In this document: positions 6,380 to 14,303 of the stretch, piece after piece | Position numbering within the stretch: position 1 is the stretch's first letter | Layout: every line of letters starts with the position of its first letter | Origin: an uncultured Wenzhouxiangella sp. | GTDB lineage: Bacteria > Pseudomonadota > Gammaproteobacteria > Xanthomonadales > Wenzhouxiangellaceae | NCBI GenBank assembly: GCA_937876395.1 | Contig: CALEIM010000022.1 | Location: 1 to 16,643 of the forward strand | DNA length: 16,643 nt | Reading direction: 5' to 3' | Notes under the pieces: generated by a model | What the model was told of the DNA's origin: nothing | The model's input: only the letters and a program-made list of their open reading frames with translations | Databases searched by the model: none | Position numbers and translations under genes: made by a program

Positions 6380-7756
6380 ATGAACGATGCACAGCCGGCC
6401 TGGCAGCTCAAGCAGATTGCCGGCCCTCCGGTCGAGATTCCGGTGCTTGCCGCTTTGGTCATCGGGCGCGGGCTGGATTCCGATCTGATTCTTCCTGATC
6501 GGGCCGTTTCGCGCCGGCACGCTCGTCTGGAGCTTTCCGGGCGGATCCGGATCAAGGATCTGGGCGGGCCGCTGGGCACCTATGTCAATGGTCAGCGCAT
6601 AACTTCCCGGCAGTTGGCTGTCGGAGACCGCATTGCCATCGGTATCTGGCAGTTTGCGCTGGCTGAAGTGTCCGGCTTACTTTCGCCGCACGGCGAAATC
6701 AGCATCGCCTCGTTGGACAACAGCCTTGCTGTTCCACGCCTTGAGCTGCTGCTTACATTTTGCAACCGCATCAATATGCTCAATGATCGCGAAGCGATGG
6801 CGCGCTGTCTGCTGGAGGCCGCCTGTCAGGGCACCGGTTTCAAGCGTGCCTGGCTGCTGCAGCGCCAAGACCGTGAGTTCAAGTCCCTGGCCAGCCTGCC
6901 AGCGCAGTCCGACAGCGGCGAAATCAGCCGCCATTTGCTCGATTATGCCCACCCTGACCAGGTCGTCTGTCTTGAACGGATCGAACAATCCCAGGCCAGT
7001 GAAAGCGTGGCTGCCCGGCGTATTACGGCGGCATTGGTAGCCACTTTTTCCGAGCTGGAGCAGGATTACTGCCTCTATCTTGACGCGCGTCATCAAGAAG
7101 CGCCGCCACAGCCCGATGCAGCGCGTTTTTGTCAGGCCCTGGTGCAGATGACCGCACTCGGTTTTAGCCGTCTGGAACAGCATCAGCGCCTGTGGCAGCA
7201 GCGCGAGGATATTTATTCGGACCTGCATGATGATCTGGGTGCGCGCCTGATCAATCTGGTCTATCGGGCACCCAATCCGGAAATGGCCGAAGAAGCGCGT
7301 GCCATGCTGGTTGACCTGCGCGACGTCGTGTCCCGGCCCGGGCGCAGCACGATCAGCCTTGATGCGTTGCTCGGAGAACTGCGCGCCGAGGCCCGGCAAC
7401 GTGCCGAAGCTGCCGGCGCAGACTTTATCTGGTCTGGCCCCGTATTCGAAAAAGTGGTTGAGTGGGATGGCCAGACTGCCGGGCTGCTGTCGCGCTGCGT
7501 GCGTGAGCTGTCAAACAATGCCCTGAAACACGCGCAGCCACAAACGCTCAGCTTTGTCTGGCAGATCAGCAATCAGCGACTGCGGCTGCATTTTGAGCAT
7601 GATGGCAGCTTCCGGGCTCCGGAAGAGTGGCAGCCGGGGCGCGGCATCAGCAGCATTCGCAAGCGCTGTCGCAAGCTTGATGGCGGCATCGAATGGTCTG
7701 TCCACGCAGAAAAGCTGCGTGCCGAGCTGCACCTTCCGCTGGGGCTGCTGCCGTGA
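6380..7756 (+). CDS. FHA-domain cytoplasmic sensor histidine kinase (NarL/DesK-type)
   Basis: A 458-residue kinase without any membrane segment. An N-terminal FHA domain (about 18-97) has the phosphothreonine-binding signature: GR (29-30), SRRH (44-47) and NG (70-71). Residues ~118-262 form a GAF-like region (weak call). The dimerisation/phosphotransfer helix carries DLHDDLGARL with His283 (HisKA_3 type). The ATPase domain shows the N box RELSNNALKHA (Asn379/Asn380) and GRGISSIRKRC (420-430), while the D box is reduced to HDG (407-409). It autophosphorylates on His and should pass phosphate to the regulator encoded immediately downstream, whose GTG overlaps its stop by 4 bp. The input is presumably a phosphothreonine protein. 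The ribosome binding site before the ATG is poor. Confidence 0.9.
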   Translation: MNDAQPAWQLKQIAGPPVEIPVLAALVIGRGLDSDLILPDRAVSRRHARLELSGRIRIKDLGGPLGTYVNGQRITSRQLAVGDRIAIGIWQFALAEVSGLLSPHGEISIASLDNSLAVPRLELLLTFCNRINMLNDREAMARCLLEAACQGTGFKRAWLLQRQDREFKSLASLPAQSDSGEISRHLLDYAHPDQVVCLERIEQSQASESVAARRITAALVATFSELEQDYCLYLDARHQEAPPQPDAARFCQALVQMTALGFSRLEQHQRLWQQREDIYSDLHDDLGARLINLVYRAPNPEMAEEARAMLVDLRDVVSRPGRSTISLDALLGELRAEARQRAEAAGADFIWSGPVFEKVVEWDGQTAGLLSRCVRELSNNALKHAQPQTLSFVWQISNQRLRLHFEHDGSFRAPEEWQPGRGISSIRKRCRKLDGGIEWSVHAEKLRAELHLPLGLLP

Positions 7757-8379
7757 AGCGGGTATTGATCATCGAAGACCTGCCGGCTGCCCGCGACTGG
7801 CTGGTTGCCGGTGTGCAGCGAGCATTTCCTGAAAGCCGGATTGAGACGGTCGGCGACTGCGCCGGCGCGAAAGAGGCCTTGGGCCGTTCCTGGCCGGATA
7901 TGGCGTTGGTGGATCTGGGCTTGCCTGATGGCGACGGCACGCGCCTGATCGCCTGGGTCAAGTCAAAGCAGGCCGATACCCTGTGCATCGTCGCCAGCAC
8001 TTTTGCAGACGATGCGCATATTTTCCCTGCATTGCGCGCCGGCGCCGACGGTTATTTCACCAAGGATCAGGGCCCCGATGAGCTGGCTCGCCTACTCACT
8101 GAAATTGCTGCCGGCCATCCTCCGCTGTCGCCGGCCGTTGCCCGGCGGATGATGGCTTATTTCCAGGATGACGACCCGCCTGAAGTGCCGCTGAGCGAGC
8201 GTGAGACCGAGGTGTTGCGCCTAATCGGGAAGGGCTATTCAAGCATTGAAACCGGCCGTCTGCTCAATATCACCCGGCATACGGCGGCCGGTTACGTCAA
8301 GGATATCTATCGCAAATTAGGCATCAGCTCGCGCGCCGAGGCGGCGATCAAGGCGGTCGAGTTCGGTCTGTTGCGCTGA
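7753..8379 (+). CDS. LuxR/NarL-family response regulator
   Basis: A 208-residue DNA-binding response regulator. Receiver domain 1-120: acidic E8/D9 in IIEDLP, phospho-acceptor Asp54 in ALVDLGLPDGDG, T83 after VAS, and Lys104 in FTKDQGPDE. The C-terminal LuxR helix-turn-helix (about 147-205) reads LSERETEVLRLIGKGYSS, then TAAGYVKDIYRKLGISSRAEA. The GTG at 7753 is chosen because the receiver begins right there (KRVLIIEDLP) and it overlaps the kinase stop as GTGA; an in-frame ATG at 7693 would only add 20 residues of antisense-like sequence overlapping the kinase. It is almost certainly the cognate regulator of the FHA kinase. The next gene, 86 bp on, is a natural target candidate. Confidence 0.93.
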   Translation: MKRVLIIEDLPAARDWLVAGVQRAFPESRIETVGDCAGAKEALGRSWPDMALVDLGLPDGDGTRLIAWVKSKQADTLCIVASTFADDAHIFPALRAGADGYFTKDQGPDELARLLTEIAAGHPPLSPAVARRMMAYFQDDDPPEVPLSERETEVLRLIGKGYSSIETGRLLNITRHTAAGYVKDIYRKLGISSRAEAAIKAVEFGLLR

Positions 8380-8393
8380 CCCCGCGATCGGGG
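8380..8393 (+). other. Small hairpin after the regulator stop
   Basis: CCCCG (8380-8384), loop CGAT, CGGGG (8389-8393) forms a 5-bp GC hairpin directly after the TGA. No U tract follows (GGTAGTG), so I do not call it an intrinsic terminator. It may stabilise the 3' end of the kinase-regulator message. Confidence 0.3.
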
Positions 8394-8423
8394 GGTAGTG
8401 CAAATAACCCACCGCCCTGACAA

Positions 8424-8461
8424 TTCTCCCCACAACAGCAACCAACCTGATGAGGGGAGAA
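8424..8461 (+). promoter_or_regulatory. Inverted repeat that can mask the ribosome binding site of the propeller gene
   Basis: TTCTCCCC (8424-8431) is the perfect reverse complement of GGGGAGAA (8454-8461). The latter is the Shine-Dalgarno sequence (AGGGGAGA) of the ATG at 8466. The 22-nt A/C-rich loop (8432-8453) looks unstructured. In RNA the 8-bp helix would hide the ribosome site, so translation could depend on a factor, temperature or a trans-acting RNA. Alternatively, the dyad is a DNA operator. The geometry is seen directly; the function is inferred. Confidence 0.45.
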
Positions 8462-8465
8462 CATC

Positions 8466-10562
8466 ATGAACTGCATCCGTTTATTGGTCATTTGCCTGGC
8501 CCTGGTCCCGTTCGCGCTCAAAGCCGATTTTGAGTTTGTGGAAAACCTGACCCCATCCGGTGGCGAAATTGAAGACTTCGGTATCGGTGCGGAAGTCTTC
8601 GGCAATGAGCTGTTCGCAAGTTGGTCACACGGCATCGGTGCGCCTGCATCGGCCCCGGCCCCGGCCTGCGGCGAGCTCTACCACTATGAGAAAAATGCGC
8701 ACGGCCGCTGGGAGCTGCTCGGTATTCTCCAGGCGCCCGACTGCCGCCCCGGCGACATGTTTGGTGCTACCAGCATTGCCCTGGAGAACAATCTGCTGGC
8801 GGTGCCAGCCTTTACCGGCCTGCGCTTCGACGGGCAGGGCAACGCGGCCGATTCTGCGGTCTACCTGTTCGAGCGTGATCCGGACTACAACCCGGGCGGC
8901 GTCAACGCCGGCTGGCGGCCGGTTGCCACGCTTAAAGACAGCCGCAGCGGCAGCAATCGCGCGCTTGGCGGCGGGCTGAGAATGAACAACGGCGTTCTGG
9001 CGGTCCAGTCGCACGTGTTTGAAAGTGTCTTCGGTATCAATTTTGCCCGCACTGACAGCATCGTGCTGTTTGCCGAAATCGGCGGTAGCTGGCAGGAAGT
9101 CGGGCGTGCAGCCGAAAGCCGGGACTTTTTTGGCCTCGGCTTTGCGCTCAGCGATGATCAGCTCATTGTGGGCGCTCCCGAGGCCCAGACGTTTGGCGGT
9201 GCCGGACGGGTTTATGTGTACGATCGCCAGGGCGCAGAACTTGAGCAGGTTCAGGTGCTGTCTGCCGGATCCGAGGCCAATTTCGGCTATTCCGTTGATG
9301 CTCGGGATGACTGGATGGCCGTTGGGGCGCTCAATATTGGCGCCCCCGGCGCGGTGTTTCTCTACCGGCGCGATGCCGACGGCGACTGGCAGGAGGCCGG
9401 CAAGCTGACCCCGCCTGAACGGTCCGCCAACGACCTCTATGGCGTAGTAGCGCGCTTTTCGGGAGATCTGCTGTTTGTCGGCGCAGAAAACGGTCGTCGC
9501 CAAAGCGATCCTGGCGCCGGCGCAGTATTCATCTATCAGCAGATTGGTGATGGTTACGAGCTGATTCAGACACTCCACGCCCCGGTCGACAGCGCGCAAA
9601 GCGATGTATTCGGCGGCCATGTCAGCAGTAACGGCACGGATCTGCTGGTCAAGGCCATGGCAACGCCGGCTGGTGGTCAGGCGGCTCTTTACCATTACCA
9701 GCGGGCGGGCGGCAGTACCCCGGTTGATCCTGTCGAGCCGGCTGATCCAGCCGATCCGGATTTTGAAGTCTCGCCTGGCCACAGCGGTCTGTTTTACAAC
9801 CCCGAGCGCAGCGGCGAAGGTTTCATGGTCGATACCCTGCCGGACGGTCGCGCCCTGATGCTGTGGTTTACCTACGACAACGGTGAGCCGATGTGGCTGA
9901 CCTCCATGGGTGAATTAGTCGGGGCCAGCATCGTGCTCGATCAGGTCTTTGTAACCAATGGCGGCCAGTTTGGTCCGGCATTCGACCCGGCCGATGTCAA
10001 CGCCATTCCGTGGGGAAGCATCGTGCTCGACTTCGAAGACTGCGACCAGGGAATGGCCAGCTATGTCAGTGACGTGGGCTACGGCGCAGGACAGTTCGAG
10101 CTGGTCCGCCTGTCCAATATCGCCGGGCTGCGCTGCGGCGAAACTACAGACACGGTTCTCAACGGCTTTTCCGGTGGTTTCTACAGCCCTGCCCGCAGCG
10201 GCGAGGGCCTGCAGGTTCATATCACCGATATTGGCGATGTGCGCACGCCGGTCGTCTACTGGCCCACTTACGATGACGCTGGCGGTCAGATGTGGCTGTT
10301 CGGCATGGGTCGGATCGAGGGAGACAGCATCGTGATCGACGATGTGCGTCATTTCTCGGGCGCCGATTTTGGCCCCGGTTTCGACCAGAAGTCGGTGATC
10401 GACGAACGCTGGGGTGAAGTGCGAATCGACTACAGCGGCTGTGACCAGCTCACCATCCACTACAGCACCGAGTCGTCTGCCTACGGCGACGGCCAGGTCG
10501 AGATGGAGCGGCTCTATCATCTTGGCCAGACCGAATGCTCGGGCCAGCCCTCGGTGTACTGA
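8466..10562 (+). CDS. Secreted FG-GAP-like seven-bladed propeller protein with two C-terminal RSGEGF domains
   Basis: A 698-residue exported protein: signal peptide at 1-20 (RLLVICLALVPFALKA). Seven FG-GAP-like motifs recur at about 37-53, 97-113, 165-180, 220-236, 271-287, 323-339 and 380-397 (for example FFGLGFALSDDQLIVGAPEA), the number expected for an integrin-alpha-type propeller. A Pro/Asp-rich linker (415-432) leads to two homologous ~120-residue domains at about 439-557 and 567-691. Each opens with SG-x-FY-x-P-x-RSGEG, continues with a TYD block and FGP-x-FD, and ends with paired cysteines (C526/C557 and C659/C691). I know such domains only as uncharacterised extracellular modules in related gammaproteobacteria; a binding or adhesive role is inference. 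It follows the FHA kinase/LuxR operon and ends in a strong terminator. Confidence 0.85.
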   Translation: MNCIRLLVICLALVPFALKADFEFVENLTPSGGEIEDFGIGAEVFGNELFASWSHGIGAPASAPAPACGELYHYEKNAHGRWELLGILQAPDCRPGDMFGATSIALENNLLAVPAFTGLRFDGQGNAADSAVYLFERDPDYNPGGVNAGWRPVATLKDSRSGSNRALGGGLRMNNGVLAVQSHVFESVFGINFARTDSIVLFAEIGGSWQEVGRAAESRDFFGLGFALSDDQLIVGAPEAQTFGGAGRVYVYDRQGAELEQVQVLSAGSEANFGYSVDARDDWMAVGALNIGAPGAVFLYRRDADGDWQEAGKLTPPERSANDLYGVVARFSGDLLFVGAENGRRQSDPGAGAVFIYQQIGDGYELIQTLHAPVDSAQSDVFGGHVSSNGTDLLVKAMATPAGGQAALYHYQRAGGSTPVDPVEPADPADPDFEVSPGHSGLFYNPERSGEGFMVDTLPDGRALMLWFTYDNGEPMWLTSMGELVGASIVLDQVFVTNGGQFGPAFDPADVNAIPWGSIVLDFEDCDQGMASYVSDVGYGAGQFELVRLSNIAGLRCGETTDTVLNGFSGGFYSPARSGEGLQVHITDIGDVRTPVVYWPTYDDAGGQMWLFGMGRIEGDSIVIDDVRHFSGADFGPGFDQKSVIDERWGEVRIDYSGCDQLTIHYSTESSAYGDGQVEMERLYHLGQTECSGQPSVY

Positions 10563-10619
10563 TGCATACAGCAGACGCTTTTTCGCTCGCCGGCTGCTGG
10601 TCCGGATGGGCGGAATCTT

Positions 10620-10647
10620 GCCGGGGCGTTCGCGCCCCGGCTTTTTT
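10620..10647 (+). terminator. Rho-independent terminator of the propeller gene
   Basis: GCCGGGGCG (10620-10628), TTCG loop (10629-10632), CGCCCCGGC (10633-10641) and six Ts (10642-10647): a perfect 9-bp GC stem with U tract, 57 bp after the stop. The last two Ts belong to the complement of the TAA stop of the convergent kinase gene. Read on the minus strand, the same hairpin lies directly after the kinase stop but lacks a U tract, so termination is one-directional. Confidence 0.95.
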
Positions 10648-13201
10648 ATTGGTGGTCAGATGCTCGCACGATGCCCAGGCGTTCTTCGGTCAAATTGATT
10701 CGCGGGTGGGCGTCACCGAGCACTGGTCGCAGCCGATCCAGACTGAGTTCAAGGATTTGGGTGGCCTCTTCGCTGCGGTCCAGATGGTGCAGGCACCAGC
10801 CGTAGTTGGCCTGAAAGATGGCCAGGCTGGGATGCTCGGCACCGAGCAGGCGTTCGGCTTCGGCCAGCAGGCGCTCAAACTCTTTGGCGGCTGGGGCCGC
10901 GTCGCCGCGGGTCAGCAGCAGCATGGCCAGGTTGTTGCTTGCCGCCAGCATCTGGACGCGCAGACCGTCATCATCACTGCCGTCGACGGCGTCCAGAACC
11001 TGTCGATAAACGGCTTCTGCTTCCGCAAGCTGGCCCTGATCTTCGAGCAGATAGGCCAGCAGGTTTTGGGAGGTCAGCGTGTTGGGGTGCAGTGGGCCAA
11101 GTCGGGCGGAGTTCCAGGCAACAACGCGGCGCAGCGGGAGTTCGGCTTCCTCGGTTGCGCCGCGCTGAAGGTAGAGCGCGGCCAGATTGCCGCGGCTGAC
11201 CACGGTTGACGGATGCTCGGGGCCGAGAATACGTTCCCGCGCAGCCAGCGCGTGCTGGGCGTAGCTTTCGGCTTCTTCAGCCAGGCCGATACCGTTGAGA
11301 GCCTGGGCCAGATTGTTCATGGCAGCCAGGGTCTGCGGGTGTTCTTCACCAAAGTGCTGCTGGCGCAGTTTGAGCACATCGCGCTGGGTATCCACTTCAC
11401 GCTGCAGATCACCGAGCCGGCCGGCTGCTATCGCGGAGAGATTGCGCAGCACCAGGGTCAATACATGTGTTTCGCCGAGATGCTGTCTGGCCTCATCGAG
11501 GCGCCCGGTGATTCGCTCATCGGCTTCTGTCGTGCGTCCGCTGTCGAGCAGGGCGCGACCGATGAGATTGGCCAGTTCGTAGCGCAGAGTCTGTTCCAGC
11601 GGCCAGTCCAGCGTTTCGCCTTCGATGGTTTCAAGTGCCTGCAGACCCTTGTCGATGCGTCCGGACTCCAGATCGGCACGGGCCAGTTCCATGCGTGTGC
11701 GTTGCCGGTCTGCTGCGCTGATTTCCCGGTGGCGGCCGGCGGTTGTTGCCGCCAGTTCCAACTGTACCCGCCCCTCGCTGGTGCGACCTAGATTGAGCAG
11801 CACGGAGCCGAGGGTGCGCTGCAGTTCGACTCTGGCCGCCGGTGAGAGATCTTGCTCCAGCGGCAGCAGCCGCGCCGCTTCGCTGACGATATCCAGTACG
11901 GTGACCGCCTCGCCAAGCGTCTGCTCGGGATCAGCGGCCAGCAGCATGTCACGGGTGAAGCGGTTAACCACTTCGAGCTGGTCGGCGCGCGCTTCGGCCT
12001 CATTTCTGGCCTGAGCCTCACGCCAGGCAAAGTGGACTGACACCACAGCCCCGATCGCAACGGCCAGCAGCACAGTGGCAGCAGTCGCGACGCCGAGACG
12101 ATGGCGTCGGAAAAAAAGAATGCCGCTGCGCCAGCGCCCCGGCGGGCGGGCCAGCAGCGGACGATGATCGAGATAGCGGCGAATGTCTTCGAGCAGCTGC
12201 GAGGCCGAGGAGTAGCGATCGTTCGGATCGCGTGCTAGGGCCTGCATGACCAGGGTTTCAAGCTCAGGCGACAGATCGCCGCGCCGCTGCCGCAGGGCCC
12301 GGGGTTGGCCATGCGCCAGCCGGTTCAGGCTGTCGATCAGGCTGAGATCGTTCAAATCCAGCGGCAGATGGCCGCTCAGGGCCTGGTAGAGCATGACGCC
12401 GATGGCATACACGTCGCTTCGGGTGTCGGCGCGGCCATCAAGCTGCTCCGGGGCCATATGGCTCAGAGTGCCGACCACTTCACCGGTTTCCAGAACGCTC
12501 GAAGCCTGGGCGGGGTCGACATCGAGAAAGCGGGCGACGCCAAAGTCGAGCACATGGGCCCGGCCGCTCTCATCGACGAGGATGTTGCCCGGCTTGAGAT
12601 CGCGGTGAATGATGCCCTGCTGGTGGGCGTACTGAACGGCTTCGCCAATCTGGATAAACAGGTCGAGCAGCTCGCGCTCAGCAGGACGGGTAGCGGGAAT
12701 ATGAACATCGAGCCGCTGCCCGGCAATCAGTTCCATGGCCAACCAGGACAGCTCCGGGCCGCCCTTGGTGGCGGCGCGCCCGGAAGCCAGGACGCGAGCG
12801 ATGGACGGATGGTTGAGCCGCGCCAGTGCCTGCGCTTCGCGATCCATGCGATCAAGGGCTTCGGGTGAAATCATGTCGGCCCGAACCAGTTTGACAGCCA
12901 CCTCGCGTTCGGGTGAAAACTGCCGGGCACGGTACACCGAGCCCATGCCGCCGTGTCCGATCAGCTCGATCAGCTCGAACCCGGGGATGGTCGGCAAACC
13001 CTGCAAGGAAACGCTGCCTGCAGCTGTTCCGGGAGCAGAGGTAGCCTCGTTGAGCAGGCAAAACAGCCGTTCGGCTTGCTGTTGCAGGTCTGGATCTTGC
13101 GGAAATTCATGCCGGAACAAAGCCTGACGTTCAACGTCAGGCAGGTTTTTTGCGCGCGCAACGACTGCCAGCAGATGATTCTGTTGGGTCGGGTCAGTCA
13201 C
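10646..13201 (-). CDS. Membrane Hanks-type Ser/Thr protein kinase with C-terminal TPR repeats
   Basis: An 851-residue transmembrane kinase. Catalytic domain about 75-345: glycine loop IGHGGMGSVYRA (81-92), VAVK with Lys104, Glu122, catalytic HRDLKPGN (199-206, Asp201), DFG (219-221), GTLSHMAPEQ (244-253). All key residues are intact, so it should be active. A membrane helix follows at about 368-391 (LGVATAATVLLAVAIGAVVS), then a long TPR region (~430-851) of kinesin-light-chain type, with repeats containing GEEHPQTLAAMNNLA, GPEHPSTVVSRGNLA and GPLHPNTLTSQNLLA. The TPR part is predicted periplasmic if the kinase faces the cytosol. The start is a GTG with an in-frame TAG 12 nt before it and no clear Shine-Dalgarno, 34 bp after the lipA stop. 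It resembles kinases that in Xanthomonadales often neighbour an ECF sigma factor, but none is here. The TPRs probably bind partners or signals. Confidence 0.92.
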   Translation of the reverse strand: MTDPTQQNHLLAVVARAKNLPDVERQALFRHEFPQDPDLQQQAERLFCLLNEATSAPGTAAGSVSLQGLPTIPGFELIELIGHGGMGSVYRARQFSPEREVAVKLVRADMISPEALDRMDREAQALARLNHPSIARVLASGRAATKGGPELSWLAMELIAGQRLDVHIPATRPAERELLDLFIQIGEAVQYAHQQGIIHRDLKPGNILVDESGRAHVLDFGVARFLDVDPAQASSVLETGEVVGTLSHMAPEQLDGRADTRSDVYAIGVMLYQALSGHLPLDLNDLSLIDSLNRLAHGQPRALRQRRGDLSPELETLVMQALARDPNDRYSSASQLLEDIRRYLDHRPLLARPPGRWRSGILFFRRHRLGVATAATVLLAVAIGAVVSVHFAWREAQARNEAEARADQLEVVNRFTRDMLLAADPEQTLGEAVTVLDIVSEAARLLPLEQDLSPAARVELQRTLGSVLLNLGRTSEGRVQLELAATTAGRHREISAADRQRTRMELARADLESGRIDKGLQALETIEGETLDWPLEQTLRYELANLIGRALLDSGRTTEADERITGRLDEARQHLGETHVLTLVLRNLSAIAAGRLGDLQREVDTQRDVLKLRQQHFGEEHPQTLAAMNNLAQALNGIGLAEEAESYAQHALAARERILGPEHPSTVVSRGNLAALYLQRGATEEAELPLRRVVAWNSARLGPLHPNTLTSQNLLAYLLEDQGQLAEAEAVYRQVLDAVDGSDDDGLRVQMLAASNNLAMLLLTRGDAAPAAKEFERLLAEAERLLGAEHPSLAIFQANYGWCLHHLDRSEEATQILELSLDRLRPVLGDAHPRINLTEERLGIVRASDHQ

Positions 13202-13235
13202 GGGCGGCGTCTAGCACCGGCAGCAGCGAGGACGT

Positions 13236-14231
13236 TTATCCGCCGATGCCGCAGTTGTTCTTTTCAAACACCCGGTCAGCGCGGTAGCTTGAGCGTACCA
13301 GCGGTCCGGAGACGACTTCCATGAAGCCTTTTTGCAGGCCAATGTCGCGCAGAAGCTGAAACTCGTCCGGGGTGACGTAGCGATCGACCGGCAGGTGGTT
13401 GATGGTCGGGCGCAGGTACTGGCCAAAGGTCACGATGTCCACGTTGATGGCGCGCAGATCGTCCATCGTCTCGATCACTTCGTCCATGGTTTCACCCAGG
13501 CCCAGCATCAGGCTGGTTTTGGTGATCAGGCCGGGTCGATGGCGCTTGGCGTGGTCGAGTACTTTCAGGGTCTGCTCGTAGCCGGCGCGCGGATCGCGCA
13601 CAGGGTGGGTCAGCCGGCGCACCGTTTCAACGTTCTGGGCAAAGACTTGCAAACCGGAGTCAACGACGGTTTCGACCGCCCGTTCCCGGCCCTGGAAATC
13701 GGGCGTCAGCGCCTCGATAGCCGTTTGCGGGTTGGCGCGTTTGATGGCGCGAATGCAGGCGGCATAGTGGCTGGCGCCGCCGTCGTGGAGGTCATCGCGG
13801 TCGACCGAGGTCAGGACCACGTACTTCAGGTCCATGATGCGCACCGATTTTGCGGCGTTGGCCGGCTCTTCCGGATCCAGCCAGCCGTGCGGGTTGCCGG
13901 TATCGACCGAGCAGAAACGGCAGGCGCGGGTGCAAACATCGCCCATCAGCATGATGGTGGCCACGCCGGCCGACCAGCACTCGCCGATATTGGGGCATTT
14001 TGATTCCTGGCAGACCGTCGCCAGGCGATGTTCGCTGACGTTGCGCCGAACAGCTTCATACTTGCCGCCCTGTGGAAGCTGGGCGCGCAGCCAGGTTGGC
14101 TTGCGGCCGATTGGGGCCGGCTCGACGCCGGGCCGGGCCTTGATCCCGTCGCGAATGGCGGAATGACCCTGCGGTTTGCGAATTTTTTCGCCGCTTTTGA
14201 AGGCAATCGGGATGCGTCTGACCTCGGTCAC
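13236..14231 (-). CDS. lipA: Lipoyl synthase
   Basis: Radical-SAM enzyme inserting two sulfurs into the octanoyl chain on lipoyl domains (pyruvate and 2-oxoglutarate dehydrogenases, GcvH). In the longer 341-residue reading, the auxiliary cluster ligands are C84, C89 and C95 (CQESKCPNIGEC), the radical-SAM motif is C110, C114 and C117 (CTRACRFC), and the conserved C-terminal RSSYR is at 323-327. I place the start at the GTG at 14231 (331 aa, MTEVRRIPIAF) because AGGAG (14242-14246) precedes it by 10 nt. The alternative TTG at 14261 has no Shine-Dalgarno and would begin about 6 nt after the predicted transcription start. lipB is not adjacent; the neighbours are a sortase cluster upstream and a Ser/Thr kinase downstream, an unusual setting. 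Function is secure, start moderately so. Confidence 0.96.
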   Translation of the reverse strand: MTEVRRIPIAFKSGEKIRKPQGHSAIRDGIKARPGVEPAPIGRKPTWLRAQLPQGGKYEAVRRNVSEHRLATVCQESKCPNIGECWSAGVATIMLMGDVCTRACRFCSVDTGNPHGWLDPEEPANAAKSVRIMDLKYVVLTSVDRDDLHDGGASHYAACIRAIKRANPQTAIEALTPDFQGRERAVETVVDSGLQVFAQNVETVRRLTHPVRDPRAGYEQTLKVLDHAKRHRPGLITKTSLMLGLGETMDEVIETMDDLRAINVDIVTFGQYLRPTINHLPVDRYVTPDEFQLLRDIGLQKGFMEVVSGPLVRSSYRADRVFEKNNCGIGG

Positions 14232-14273
14232 GGTAATCGAACTCCTGCTTTCGCTGCTCAATCCAAGCGGAGC

Positions 14274-14303
14274 ATTATCCCACTGATGGAGCGTTCTTGT
14301 CTG
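14274..14303 (-). promoter_or_regulatory. Probable lipA promoter
   Basis: On the minus strand CAGACA (14303-14298) and GATAAT (14279-14274) are spaced 18 bp apart, predicting transcription start near 14267, ahead of the lipA GTG at 14231. The -10 overlaps the stop codon of the small ORF that follows the sortase gene. This would uncouple lipA (and possibly the kinase gene) from the sortase operon. Confidence 0.45.

Noticed and set aside
8625..9782. 385-codon minus-strand frame opposite the propeller gene
   Set aside because: Shadow of the repetitive GC-rich propeller sequence; no start signals or domain.
10535..11209. 224-codon + strand frame covering the terminator and the end of the kinase
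   Set aside because: Translates through a strong terminator and is antisense to TPR repeats.
13332..14003. 223-codon + strand frame within lipA
   Set aside because: Antisense shadow; lipA on the minus strand has all cluster ligands.
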